The notes under the pieces were generated by a model, which saw only the letters and a program-made list of their open reading frames with translations, ran no database searches and was not told the origin of the DNA. The position numbers and the translations under genes are program-made. 64,000 nucleotides of DNA from Lachnospira sp. (GTDB lineage: Bacteria; Bacillota; Clostridia; Lachnospirales; Lachnospiraceae): the NCBI GenBank assembly GCA_017621205.1, contig JAGATQ010000006.1:1-64000 (forward strand), written 5' to 3'. This document shows, one piece after another, positions 35,561 through 44,781 of the stretch. Positions within the stretch are counted from its first letter, which is position 1, and each line of letters opens with the position of its first letter.

Positions 35561-35631
35561 AGGGGATTGGTCAAATGGTATGACAAGGGTCTCCAAAACC
35601 TTTAGCGGGAGTTCGATTCTCTCATCCCCTG
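35561..35631 (+). tRNA. tRNA-Trp (anticodon CCA)
   Basis: A complete cloverleaf: acceptor AGGGGAT/ATCCCCT, D stem GTCA/TGAC, anticodon stem AGGGT/ACCTT around CTCCAAA, T stem GGGAG/CTCTC with loop TTCGATT, and discriminator G. CCA is not encoded. Its 5' half matches the truncated copy at 398-436. Confidence 0.93.
35569..35599 (+). repeat. Right attachment-like repeat within tRNA-Trp
   Basis: 31 bases spanning the D arm and anticodon loop, identical to 406-436 except at 35587. The crossover that placed the element here would lie in this stretch. Confidence 0.7.
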
Positions 35632-35636
35632 TTTTT

Positions 35637-35670
35637 AAAATTCTTAGAATTGTTTCTAAGAATTTTTTAT
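35637..35670 (+). terminator. Terminator of tRNA-Trp
   Basis: A stem of AATTCTTAGAA with TTCTAAGAATT followed by TTTTTT, six bases after the tRNA. Confidence 0.85.
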
Positions 35671-36125
35671 TTGAAGCAAATTTTACAATAAAAACCTAAA
35701 AAAAAGCAACATGTTTGTTGATAATTAAGGGCAATCGATTTAAGAAAATAAAGAAAAATTAAACAAATTGTAACAATTTTATAACATATTTTTGAATGTA
35801 AATCTAATTTTTGAGGAAAACTAACCATAGACAGCCAAAATTAGGGGGTATAACATGAGAAAATAAGAATACTGTACAAAAAATATAAAGAAAAATTAAA
35901 AAAGGCTTGCAATGTTGTTCAATATGTCCTATAATAAGATTGCATGAAATATGGGACCTATGCTGTTTTACAGCTTTAATTCTTATTGCGATAAAGGTAA
36001 TAAGAATATAGATCAAGGTTCAACCAATGTAAAGGAGGTTCTGTTTTTAAGGATACATAACTTAATAATGTGTGTTCACAAAAACGAACCCCGAAAACAA
36101 CATTTTTTCAAAAGGAGGGTTTTTT
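35671..36125. other. Intergenic region upstream of the ABC transporter
   Basis: About 450 bases without a gene. A good promoter lies at 35907-35935; the remaining leader of about 180 bases shows no riboswitch that I recognise. Confidence 0.5.
35907..35935 (+). promoter_or_regulatory. Promoter of the sugar ABC transporter operon
   Basis: TTGCAA, 17 bases, TATAAT. It is the only well-matched promoter before the lipoprotein gene. Confidence 0.6.
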
Positions 36126-37589
36126 GTGAAAAAAATCAAAAGTATTGTAGCACTTGTTTTAGTGCTTGCGATGTCACTGACAATGTGGGGCTGTGGCGAC
36201 AAGAAGACCTCAGGGGATTCTGGTAGCAGCAGCAAAGGCTCTGACGTTTCTAACTCTGCTAGTAACAGTGGTGGTGGGGAGACTAAAGACATTCAGGCAA
36301 CTGATGATGGTAAAGTGTTAAATATTTACTGCTGGAATGAGGAGTTCCAGAGTCGCTTTACTGATTATTATCCAGGTTATACCCCGGGTTCTGATACTTC
36401 TACAGGTACTTTGAAGAACGATTTGGGCGAGTTTACTGTTAACTGGGTTATTACTCCTTCAGATGACAATGCTTACCAGAACAAGTTGGATGAAGTACTT
36501 CCAGGTAATGTTGATGCAGCAGCAGATGATAAGGTTGACTTATTCTTAATTGAGGCTGACTACGCATTGAAGTATGTTAACACAGAGCTTACTTTGGATG
36601 TTCATGCTTTGGGTCTTTCTGAAGAGGATACTGCTCAGATGTATGAATATACTAAGACTGTATGTACGAACACTGATGATGGTACTTTAAGAGGTGTTTC
36701 ATGGCAGGCAACTCCTGGTCTTTTTGCTTACAGACGTTCTATTGCTAAGGACGTTTTAGGTACTGATGATCCTGATGAGGTTCAGGCTAAGTTAGGTACT
36801 TGGGATGATTTCGATGCAGTAGCTGCTCAGGCTAAGGACAAGGGATACTTCATGTTATCAGGTTACGATGATTCTTACCGTACTTTCTCTAACAATGTAG
36901 AGAAGAAGTGGGTTGAGGATGGTACTATCCAGATTGATGACAACATATGGAAGTGGGTTGACCAGACTAAGGATTACACTGATAAGGGCTACAACAACAA
37001 GACTTCATTATGGTCTGATGATTGGGCTGCTGATCAGGGCTCTAAGGGTAAAGTATTTGGTTTCTTCTACTCTACTTGGGGTATTAACTTCACTTTGTTA
37101 GGTAACTCATTAGATGATCCTAAGGGTGAGGAAGCTGTAGGCAATGGTATCTTTGGTGACTGGGCTGTATGTGCTGGTCCACAGTCTTACTACTGGGGTG
37201 GTACTTGGTTATGTGCTGCTGCAGGTACAGACAATAAGAGCTTAGTAGCAGACATCATGAAAGTGATAACTTGTGACGCTGATGTTGCAACTGATATCAC
37301 TAATGGTACTCAGGATTACACCAACAACATGGGTGCTATGGAAGCTTTAGCTGCATCTGACTTTAAGTCTGATTTCTTAGCTGGACAGAATCATATTGCA
37401 TTATTCGCTGACGCTGCTAAGAAGATTGATATCTCTAACATGGGACCATACGATCAGGGCTTAAATGAGTCATTCCAGGGTGCAATGAAGGATTACTTCA
37501 CTGGCAACGCAACTAAGGATGAGGCAACTGAAGCATTCTACAAGGCTGCTGTTGAGAAGTACCCAGATATCTCTGCTCCTTCTAAGTAA
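36126..37589 (+). CDS. Sugar ABC transporter substrate-binding lipoprotein
   Basis: 487 residues from a GTG at 36126 (AAGGAGGG 6 bases upstream); an ATG 18 codons earlier has no site. The lipoprotein signal peptide is cut before Cys23 (LTMWGC), followed by a Ser/Gly-rich linker and a family 1 solute-binding fold rich in aromatic residues suited to sugar stacking. It captures a carbohydrate outside the cell for the two permeases downstream. The codon choice is strongly biased, as for a very abundant protein. No ATPase gene is nearby; such systems often share an MsmX-type ATPase encoded elsewhere. Substrate unknown. Confidence 0.88.
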   Translation: MKKIKSIVALVLVLAMSLTMWGCGDKKTSGDSGSSSKGSDVSNSASNSGGGETKDIQATDDGKVLNIYCWNEEFQSRFTDYYPGYTPGSDTSTGTLKNDLGEFTVNWVITPSDDNAYQNKLDEVLPGNVDAAADDKVDLFLIEADYALKYVNTELTLDVHALGLSEEDTAQMYEYTKTVCTNTDDGTLRGVSWQATPGLFAYRRSIAKDVLGTDDPDEVQAKLGTWDDFDAVAAQAKDKGYFMLSGYDDSYRTFSNNVEKKWVEDGTIQIDDNIWKWVDQTKDYTDKGYNNKTSLWSDDWAADQGSKGKVFGFFYSTWGINFTLLGNSLDDPKGEEAVGNGIFGDWAVCAGPQSYYWGGTWLCAAAGTDNKSLVADIMKVITCDADVATDITNGTQDYTNNMGAMEALAASDFKSDFLAGQNHIALFADAAKKIDISNMGPYDQGLNESFQGAMKDYFTGNATKDEATEAFYKAAVEKYPDISAPSK

Positions 37590-37630
37590 TTAGCAATTAG
37601 CAGATAAGTCGAGGGAATATCTTGATTTTT

Positions 37631-37664
37631 ACATGCCTGTCTGAATAGGCAGGCATGTTTTTTA
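37631..37664 (+). terminator. Partial terminator after the binding-protein gene
   Basis: A 12-bp stem (ACATGCCTGTCT with AGGCAGGCATGT) followed by TTTTTT. Placed inside the operon, it would lower permease transcript relative to the binding protein. Confidence 0.75.
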
Positions 37665-37741
37665 ACTAATTTTATAAGATGAGCGTTGTCTCATCTTTAA
37701 TTATTATGAGGCTTATTAGTCGATTACGTGAGGTGAAAAGT

Positions 37742-38662
37742 ATGGCTGCAGCTCGTAGCAAGAAATCAAAAGTTGTAAGTTATACAAAGTGGGGATATAT
37801 CTTTTTAATTCCTTTCTTTTTTGTTTATATAGCATTCCAGATTATTCCATTATTCTCTACTATTTATAATAGTTTTTTTGAGAATTATCTGGCGGGATTA
37901 AAGCAGATTGGTCCTAATTTTGTTGGACTTGCAAACTATGCATCATTAATTTCTACAGGAGACCTGTTAAAGTATACAGGTAATACTCTTGTATTGTGGA
38001 TTGCAGGATTTATTCCACAGATTTTAGTTTCTTTATTGTTGGCAGTTTGGTTTGCAGATGCCGGATGTAAGTTAAAAGCAGAAGGATTTTTTAAGACTGT
38101 AATATATATGCCCAACTTAATCATGGCTTCCGCTATGGCTATGTTGTTTTTTACTGTATTTTCTAACATTGGTCCTGTCAATCAGTTGCTTCAGGCAATA
38201 GGAATCGTAGATGAACCTTATGTGTTCTTAGACCACACTGGAAGTGTAGTATTTTTGGTTGGTACGATGAACTTCTTAATGTGGTTTGGTAATACAACAA
38301 TTTTACTGATGGCTGGTATTATGGGTATTGATGCGTCGCTGTTTGAGGCGGCATCTGTGGATGGTGCAACTGGTTCTCAGACGTTTTTCCACATTACAAT
38401 GCCATTGTTAAAGCCAATTTTTGTCTATGTATTGTTGACATCTTTGGTTGGTGGTATCCAGATGTTTGATATACCGCAGATTTTAACGAATGGTGAGGGT
38501 AATCCGAATCGTACAACAATGACACTGATTATGTATTTGAACAAGCATTTGTTCAGTAAGAATTATGGTATGGCAGGTGCTCTTTCTGTTATGTTGTTTG
38601 TCGTAACAACTATTTTGAGCTTGATTATATATCGTGTGACTGTCACACCGGAAGAGTATTAG
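37742..38662 (+). CDS. Sugar ABC transporter permease 1 (MalF-like)
   Basis: 306 residues from the ATG at 37742 (GAGGTG upstream); an in-frame extension of 21 codons lacks a site. Six hydrophobic helices and the EAA loop (EAASVDGATGSQTFFHITMPL, about 207-227), which contacts the ATPase. It forms the channel with permease 2. Confidence 0.9.
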   Translation: MAAARSKKSKVVSYTKWGYIFLIPFFFVYIAFQIIPLFSTIYNSFFENYLAGLKQIGPNFVGLANYASLISTGDLLKYTGNTLVLWIAGFIPQILVSLLLAVWFADAGCKLKAEGFFKTVIYMPNLIMASAMAMLFFTVFSNIGPVNQLLQAIGIVDEPYVFLDHTGSVVFLVGTMNFLMWFGNTTILLMAGIMGIDASLFEAASVDGATGSQTFFHITMPLLKPIFVYVLLTSLVGGIQMFDIPQILTNGEGNPNRTTMTLIMYLNKHLFSKNYGMAGALSVMLFVVTTILSLIIYRVTVTPEEY

Positions 38663-38678
38663 AAGGAGGGACGATTCG

Positions 38679-39542
38679 ATGGCTAAATCTAAAGAGAGAA
38701 GTTTATCTCAGCATATGGCTGCGAAGAAAACAGTCCGTTACATTGTTCTGATTCTTCTTACAATCATTTGCTTATTCTCATTTTACATTTTGATAATTAA
38801 TGCAACACGTGCCAATTCACAGATTCAGAAGGGATTTTCAATGCTTCCGGGTTCGTTCTTTGTAACGAACATAAAGAATTTGTTAGCAAACGGTAACTTA
38901 CCAATTTTAACAGGTCTGCTTAACAGCTTAATTGTATCTGCAGGTACATGTATTTTATCTACATATTTCTCTGCATTGACAGCTTATGCTATTCATGCAT
39001 ATGATTTTGTTGGTAAGAAATTTATATTCTCATTTATCTTGGCGATTATGATGATTCCTACTCAGGTAACTGCGTTAGGTTTTGTAAGATTCATGAACCA
39101 GTTAGGATTAATCAACAATTTTATTCCGTTGATTGTTCCTTCCATTGCAGCTCCGACTGTATTCTTCTTTATGAAGCAGTATATGGAGAGTTCATTACCG
39201 CTTGAGATTGTTGAGGCTGCCCGAATTGATGGGGCACAGGAGTTTAGAACCTTTAATTCCATTATTTTGCCGATTTTGAAGCCGGCGATTGCGGTTCAGG
39301 CAATCTTTACATTTGTAACAGCATGGAATAATTACTTTACTCCAAACCTGTTGCTTAGCAAAAATAAGATGAAGACATTGCCTATTTTGATTGCACAGCT
39401 TCGTAGTGCGGATTATTTGAAGTTTGACTATGGTCAGGTGTATATGATGATTTTCTTATCAATTATTCCTGTTGTAATCGTTTATATCGCATTATCTAAG
39501 AATATTATTGCTGGTATTGCTGTAGGTGCGGTTAAGGGTTGA
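38679..39542 (+). CDS. Sugar ABC transporter permease 2 (MalG-like)
   Basis: 287 residues, six helices, EAA loop EAARIDGAQEFRTFNSIILP (about 179-198). It starts 16 bases after permease 1 and completes the transporter channel. Confidence 0.9.
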   Translation: MAKSKERSLSQHMAAKKTVRYIVLILLTIICLFSFYILIINATRANSQIQKGFSMLPGSFFVTNIKNLLANGNLPILTGLLNSLIVSAGTCILSTYFSALTAYAIHAYDFVGKKFIFSFILAIMMIPTQVTALGFVRFMNQLGLINNFIPLIVPSIAAPTVFFFMKQYMESSLPLEIVEAARIDGAQEFRTFNSIILPILKPAIAVQAIFTFVTAWNNYFTPNLLLSKNKMKTLPILIAQLRSADYLKFDYGQVYMMIFLSIIPVVIVYIALSKNIIAGIAVGAVKG

Positions 39543-39565
39543 TTTATTTTAATAGTTTAAGAACG

Positions 39566-39596
39566 AGAGGACAGTCGTATGGCTGTCCTTTTTTAT
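39566..39596 (+). terminator. Terminator of the ABC transporter operon
   Basis: AGGACAG pairs with CTGTCCT around an 8-base loop, followed by a T-rich run. Confidence 0.8.
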
Positions 39597-39695
39597 TTTA
39601 AAAATAAAAAAAGGATTTTTGAAGAATATGTAGAATATTATAAATGTAAGTCATTTTTTCAATTAGATGATTAGCAGGATAAGGTAGTGATAATA

Positions 39696-40706
39696 GTGAC
39701 AATAAGAGAAAAACAGGAGCAATGGGAGCAGCAATATTTATGTGAATATGCGGCTCATAGTGCTGATACTGCAGGAAGACAGAAGGAAGAGCCGCAGTGT
39801 GATATACGTACCGTTTATCAGCGTGATCGTGACCGTATTTTACATAGTAAGTCTTTTCGTAGATTAAAACATAAAACACAGGTATTTTTAGAGCCGGAGG
39901 GGGATCATTACCGTACTCGTCTTACACATACGTTAGAGGTAGCACAAAATGCCCGGACGATTGCCCGGGCACTTCGATTGAATGAAGATTTGACGGAAGC
40001 GATTGCTCTGGGACATGACTTGGGACATACCCCTTTTGGACATGCTGGGGAACGGATCTTAAACAAGCTTTCTTCCAAAGGGTTTCAACATAATGTACAG
40101 AGTCTGAGAGTGGTGGAACGTTTAGAAAAAAAGGGTGAGGGCTTAAATCTGACAGAGGAGGTCCGGGATGGAATCCTGAATCATCGTACCGATTCCAGAC
40201 CATCTACTTTGGAGGGGAAAGTGGTTCGGCTGGCGGATAAGATCGCCTATGTCAATCATGATATTGATGATGCTATCCGTGCCCATATATTATATGAGCA
40301 GGATATTCCGGAGGAGTTTACGAATATCCTTGGGCATAGTGTCCGTGCAAGAATTAATACGATGATACATGATGTTATATTAAATAGTGATGGAAAAAGA
40401 GATATTTTAATGTCTGATACAATTGAGTCTGCAGTTAAAGGACTTCGAAATTATATGTATCAGAATGTATATACCAATCCGGTCGCAAAGGCAGAGGAAA
40501 GTAAGGCAGAGAAGATGATTGTGGAGCTGTTTCGCGCCTATATGAAACATATTGAATTGTTGCCACCGGAGTACATTGATATGATAAATAAGGATGGCGA
40601 GGATAAAGAGCAGGTTGTCTGTGATTATATTGCGGGGATGACAGACCGGTTTGCAATATATTGTTTTAAACAGATATTTATTCCTGTCGCATGGAGTGAT
40701 TTGTAG
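39696..40706 (+). CDS. dgt: dGTP triphosphohydrolase-like protein
   Basis: 336 residues from a GTG at 39696, giving the usual start MTIREKQ; a GTG three codons upstream is too close to the Shine-Dalgarno. The HD-domain metal ligands are visible (RLTHTLEV, GHDLGHTPFGHAGE). Family members hydrolyse dGTP to deoxyguanosine and triphosphate, or serve as related dNTPases, so they adjust nucleotide pools. It precedes dnaG as in other Clostridia. Confidence 0.88.
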   Translation: MTIREKQEQWEQQYLCEYAAHSADTAGRQKEEPQCDIRTVYQRDRDRILHSKSFRRLKHKTQVFLEPEGDHYRTRLTHTLEVAQNARTIARALRLNEDLTEAIALGHDLGHTPFGHAGERILNKLSSKGFQHNVQSLRVVERLEKKGEGLNLTEEVRDGILNHRTDSRPSTLEGKVVRLADKIAYVNHDIDDAIRAHILYEQDIPEEFTNILGHSVRARINTMIHDVILNSDGKRDILMSDTIESAVKGLRNYMYQNVYTNPVAKAEESKAEKMIVELFRAYMKHIELLPPEYIDMINKDGEDKEQVVCDYIAGMTDRFAIYCFKQIFIPVAWSDL

Positions 40707-40734
40707 GTATGCTAGAGGAGATAGGAGGCATCAG

Positions 40735-42567
40735 ATGTATTATTCTGAGGATGTAGTGGAGCAGGTTCGGACAAGTACGAACATTGTGGATGTGATTGGG
40801 AATTATGTCCAGCTTCGTAAAAAGGGGAATTCCTACTTCGGTTTGTGTCCGTTTCATAATGAAAAGACGGGTTCTTTCTCGGTCAGTCAGGATAAGCAGA
40901 TGTTTTATTGTTTTGGCTGTGGTAAGGGAGGAAGTGTGTTTACTTTTTTGATGGAATATGAGAATTATACCTACCCGGAGGCAATTGAATATCTGGCAAA
41001 TCAAGCAGGCATAGAGCTTCCTAAGCAGGAGTTGACAATAGAGCAGAAAAAGCTTGCAGATGATAGGGCGATTCTTCGGGAGATGAATAAGGATGCTGCA
41101 AATTATTTTTATAGGATGCTTCGTCATGAACACGGAAAGCGTGGCTATGAATATTTTAAGTCCAGGCAGATTTCTGACGAGGTAATAAAACGGTTTGGTC
41201 TTGGATTTGCAGATACTTATCGTGATGATTTATACCAGTATTTATGCCATAAGGGATATACGGATAGCCAGCTTAGAGATTCCGGTCTGGTAGAAATAGA
41301 AAAGCAGGGTGGCGGGCATGATAAGTTTTGGAACCGGGTCATGTTTCCTATTGTAGATATGAATGGGAAGGTTATCGGCTTTGGTGGTCGTGTTATGGGG
41401 GAGGGAGAGCCCAAATATTTAAACTCCAAGGAGACGGTGCTGTTTGAAAAGAAGAGAAATCTATATGGACTGCATCTTGCAAGAAAATCAAAGCGGGAGG
41501 GATTTATTCTGTGCGAAGGGTATATGGATGTAATTTCCATGCATCAGGCGGGCTTTGATAATGCGGTAGCTTCGTTAGGAACTGCATTTACAGAGGAGCA
41601 GGCGAGACTTTTAAAGCGGTTTCGCAATCATGTGTATCTCGCTTATGACAATGATGGTGCGGGACAAAAAGCAGCACTGCGGGCGATTACGATTTGCCGG
41701 ACGGTAGAGCTTTCTGCCAGAGTGATATCTATGAAACCATACAAGGATCCGGATGAATTTATTAAGAATCTGGGGGCGGATGAATTTGAACAGAGACTAA
41801 AGCACTCGGATAGTAGTATGATGTTTGAAATTCGGATAATTTCTGGTAACTATAGTTTAAATGACCCAGAAGGGAAAACGGATTTTGGTAAGGAAGCGGC
41901 AGCAAAATTAGCACTGATACAGGATAAACTGGAGAGGGAGAATTATGTCAGAGCAGTAGCGGAGCAATATGGTTTTCAGTATGAGACATTTCTGGAGCAG
42001 GTTAATCAAATCGGTGAGCAGGAATATAAAAAACAGCATTTTAAAGAGGTAGAGCAGCAGGATAAATTAAGTCATCAAAAAGAGTTATCTAAGACAAGGA
42101 CAGCGTATCAGCTTCCTGAAAAATTGCTTTTAACATGGGCGTCTAATTACCCGACTCTGTGGGGCAAACTGCTTCAGTATATTACACCAGAGGAGTTTTC
42201 GTCTGAGTTGACCAAGGAGATTGCCCGGCAATTTACCCAACAGTATGAGAAGATGGGAAGGACAAATCCGGCGGAGCTGTTAGATAGTATTGCAGATATT
42301 GAGAAACATGCAGAGGTAAGTGCGATAGTGAACGAGCCTATATATTATAATGAAGACGAGGATATGGAGGAGGAAGAGCGTGGGGAGCTTGCCGATAAGG
42401 CAGTTACGGAGGCATTAAGACGCATGAAAGAGATAAGTATTGAACGGCGAATGAAAGAGCTTGCCAGTCTTCCTGCAGACAATCCAGACCGGAAATTTAA
42501 TTTTACAGAGTTATTAAAGGAACAGCAGTCTATAAATAATTTGTATATAACCCTTGACAATGGTTAG
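40735..42567 (+). CDS. dnaG: DNA primase
   Basis: 610 residues from the ATG at 40735 (AGGAGG 6 bases upstream). The CHC2 zinc finger uses Cys38, His41, Cys59 and Cys62. The TOPRIM domain shows EGYMDVISMHQ and YDNDGAGQKA. The C-terminal helicase-binding part is less conserved. It makes the RNA primers for DNA replication. With rpoD downstream it forms the classic macromolecular-synthesis pair. Confidence 0.96.
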   Translation: MYYSEDVVEQVRTSTNIVDVIGNYVQLRKKGNSYFGLCPFHNEKTGSFSVSQDKQMFYCFGCGKGGSVFTFLMEYENYTYPEAIEYLANQAGIELPKQELTIEQKKLADDRAILREMNKDAANYFYRMLRHEHGKRGYEYFKSRQISDEVIKRFGLGFADTYRDDLYQYLCHKGYTDSQLRDSGLVEIEKQGGGHDKFWNRVMFPIVDMNGKVIGFGGRVMGEGEPKYLNSKETVLFEKKRNLYGLHLARKSKREGFILCEGYMDVISMHQAGFDNAVASLGTAFTEEQARLLKRFRNHVYLAYDNDGAGQKAALRAITICRTVELSARVISMKPYKDPDEFIKNLGADEFEQRLKHSDSSMMFEIRIISGNYSLNDPEGKTDFGKEAAAKLALIQDKLERENYVRAVAEQYGFQYETFLEQVNQIGEQEYKKQHFKEVEQQDKLSHQKELSKTRTAYQLPEKLLLTWASNYPTLWGKLLQYITPEEFSSELTKEIARQFTQQYEKMGRTNPAELLDSIADIEKHAEVSAIVNEPIYYNEDEDMEEEERGELADKAVTEALRRMKEISIERRMKELASLPADNPDRKFNFTELLKEQQSINNLYITLDNG

Positions 42568-42611
42568 AATACAATCATATAAACATTAGTTCATAGAAAG
42601 GAGATAGCAGG

Positions 42612-43964
42612 GTGGCTACAAAAAAAGGTACAAAAGGAAAGCAGGAAAAGGAGGTCCTCATGTCAAATAAAAAGAAACATGAGATTGATGAGGAAACTAA
42701 TGTTTCAACAGATTCTGTTATGATGGAGGAGGAGTTGGAAGAAGAAATCGAAATGGATGAAATGATAGAAGACGATGAAGATTTAGATGAGGATTTGGAG
42801 GATGAACTTTTCATAGAGAGCAAATTCGAGTTTGATGCTCCAATTGATGAGAAAATCGATAAAGAAGGGGCAAATGAAAAAAATCAAACACAATTTTTAG
42901 TTCGTCTAAGTGAAATGGTTGAGAAGGCTAAGAAAAAGGGTGGAGTGGTTGACCGCGATTTCGTCAATCGTGCTTTGTCGGGGCTTATTTATACCTCTAA
43001 TATGCAGTTAGAGTTATTTGACCGGTTTGAAAAAGAGAATATTACCGTACTTGATAAGGATGAAGATTTAATTTTAGATTCTGAGGATGGCTCTAATGTT
43101 GAAAATATCGACCTTTCCGTTCCAGATGGTATTAGCATTGAGGATCCTGTGCGCATGTATTTAAAAGAGATTGGCAGGGTGCCATTGCTTAGTGCAGAGG
43201 AGGAGATTGCTCTGGCTAAAGCGATGGAAAGCGGCGATGAGAGGGCTAAGAAGAAGCTGGCAGAGGCCAATCTGCGGTTGGTAGTTAGTATCGCTAAGCG
43301 GTATGTAGGACGTGGTATGCTATTTCTTGATTTGATTCAGGAAGGCAACTTAGGGTTGATTAAGGCAGTCGAAAAGTTTGATTACCGTAAGGGTTATAAA
43401 TTTAGTACCTATGCTACTTGGTGGATTCGTCAGGCAATTACGAGAGCGATTGCGGATCAGGCAAGGACGATTCGTATTCCGGTGCATATGGTGGAGACAA
43501 TCAATAAGTTGATTCGTGTTTCCAGACAATTGTTGCAGGAGCTTGGACGTGAAGCAACTCCGGAGGAGATTGCCAGAGAGATGAAGATATCTGTAGAGCG
43601 GGTGAGAGAGATTCAAAAGATTTCGCAGGAGCCAGTTTCTCTGGAAACGCCAATCGGTGAAGAGGAAGACAGTCATCTTGGTGATTTTATTCAGGATGAA
43701 AATGTTCCTGTCCCAGATGAAGCGGCTGCCCGTATTTTATTACATGAACAGATTAAAGAGGTGCTTAGTGAGCTTACAGAGAGGGAGCAGCGTGTTTTAA
43801 CCCTGCGATATGGTCTTGAGGATAACAGAAACCGGACCTTAGAAGAGGTTGGAAAGGAATTTAATGTTACTCGTGAACGTATCCGACAGATTGAGGCGAA
43901 GGCGATTCGTAAGCTGAGACATCCGAGCCGACGTAGCCGGTTAAAGGATTTTTTGGATAACTAG
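42612..43964 (+). CDS. rpoD: Principal RNA polymerase sigma factor
   Basis: 450 residues from a GTG at 42612 (AAAGGAG 8 bases upstream). A second start at ATG 42661 also has AAAGGAGG, so two N-termini are possible. A very acidic stretch (about 35-75) precedes region 1.2 ([21 protein letters not shown]). Region 2 ([34 protein letters not shown]) binds the -10 and melts DNA, and region 4.2 ([21 protein letters not shown]) binds the -35. It directs housekeeping transcription. Confidence 0.97.
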   Translation: MATKKGTKGKQEKEVLMSNKKKHEIDEETNVSTDSVMMEEELEEEIEMDEMIEDDEDLDEDLEDELFIESKFEFDAPIDEKIDKEGANEKNQTQFLVRLSEMVEKAKKKGGVVDRDFVNRALSGLIYTSNMQLELFDRFEKENITVLDKDEDLILDSEDGSNVENIDLSVPDGISIEDPVRMYLKEIGRVPLLSAEEEIALAKAMESGDERAKKKLAEANLRLVVSIAKRYVGRGMLFLDLIQEGNLGLIKAVEKFDYRKGYKFSTYATWWIRQAITRAIADQARTIRIPVHMVETINKLIRVSRQLLQELGREATPEEIAREMKISVERVREIQKISQEPVSLETPIGEEEDSHLGDFIQDENVPVPDEAAARILLHEQIKEVLSELTEREQRVLTLRYGLEDNRNRTLEEVGKEFNVTRERIRQIEAKAIRKLRHPSRRSRLKDFLDN

Positions 43965-44020
43965 ATAATATATTGGAATGTTATTGTATGATAAGGACAT
44001 AAGATAGGAGAGACGGATGC

Positions 44021-44746
44021 ATGCTATCGTATCGCATGAAACAGATTGCTGAGTGTGTCACAGCAGGAAATCGACTGGCTGATATCGGAACAGATCACGC
44101 ATGGATTCCAATTTATCTGGTAGAACAGGGAGTTGTTCCGCGAGCATATGCCTTGGATGTGGGAGAGGGACCTTTAAAACGGGCGAAAGAGAATGTAAAT
44201 AAACATGGTCTTAGCAAAAGCATTGACTGTCGTTTGAGCGATGGCTTTGATAAGCTTTCGGACAGTGAGGTAGATTCCATTATTATTGCAGGAATGGGTG
44301 GTGCTTTGATTGCACGCATTCTTGAACGGGCACGGGATACATTTGCCGGAAATAAGGAGTTGATATTACAACCGCAATCGGAGTGCTATAAGGTTAGGAA
44401 AGTCCTGCATCAATTACAATATCAGATTGTGGAGGAACGGTTTTTTATAGACGATGGCAAATATTATAATGTCATAAAAGCATTGCCAGGAGTTCAGCAT
44501 TTTACGAAAGATTGGCAATACCAATATGGGGTGTATCTGCCCAAGGAGAGGAACGAATGCTTTAAGCAGTTTTTATTGGAGAAACAGCGTAAGCTTATTA
44601 CTATAAAAGAAAAGCTTTCTTTGAGTGAATCTAAGGATACTGCACTGAAAACAAAGAACCGCCTTTGGGCGATAACAGAGGAATTAGAAGAAATAGAACA
44701 ATGTTTAGCCGGTTTCTATGAGGAGAAAGCTGCCGAAGAAGTATAA
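44021..44746 (+). CDS. trmK: tRNA (adenine22-N1)-methyltransferase
   Basis: 241 residues. A Rossmann methyltransferase: RLADIGTDHAWIPIYL binds SAM, IIIAGMGGALIARIL and LILQPQSE follow. It matches the TrmK/YqfN family, which methylates A22 of certain tRNAs. A coiled C-terminal tail is typical. Encoded between rpoD and the Nif3-like gene, as in Bacillus. Confidence 0.9.
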   Translation: MLSYRMKQIAECVTAGNRLADIGTDHAWIPIYLVEQGVVPRAYALDVGEGPLKRAKENVNKHGLSKSIDCRLSDGFDKLSDSEVDSIIIAGMGGALIARILERARDTFAGNKELILQPQSECYKVRKVLHQLQYQIVEERFFIDDGKYYNVIKALPGVQHFTKDWQYQYGVYLPKERNECFKQFLLEKQRKLITIKEKLSLSESKDTALKTKNRLWAITEELEEIEQCLAGFYEEKAAEEV

Positions 44747-44781
44747 GCGGTGACAAAGGGAAGTAAGGAGAAGATGTTATA

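Larger units (their letters stand above)
437..35568. mobile_element. Tail-only phage-like element with its own two-barrel RNA polymerase
   Basis: The element is bounded by a truncated and an intact tRNA-Trp. On the minus strand, from right to left, it carries a repressor, two small genes, a two-barrel RNA polymerase, a zinc-finger protein, a tail chaperone-like protein, a tail-tube candidate, a cysteine desulfurase, holin, amidase, tape measure, distal tail, tail tip and two fibres. On the plus strand it carries a sigma-like gene, a DUF262 gene and three accessory genes. No capsid, portal, terminase, integrase, recombinase or replication gene was found among the open frames. This fits a non-contractile (F-type) tailocin-like locus. 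A prophage that lost its head genes is the main alternative. The limits are inferred from the tRNA repeat. Confidence 0.7.
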
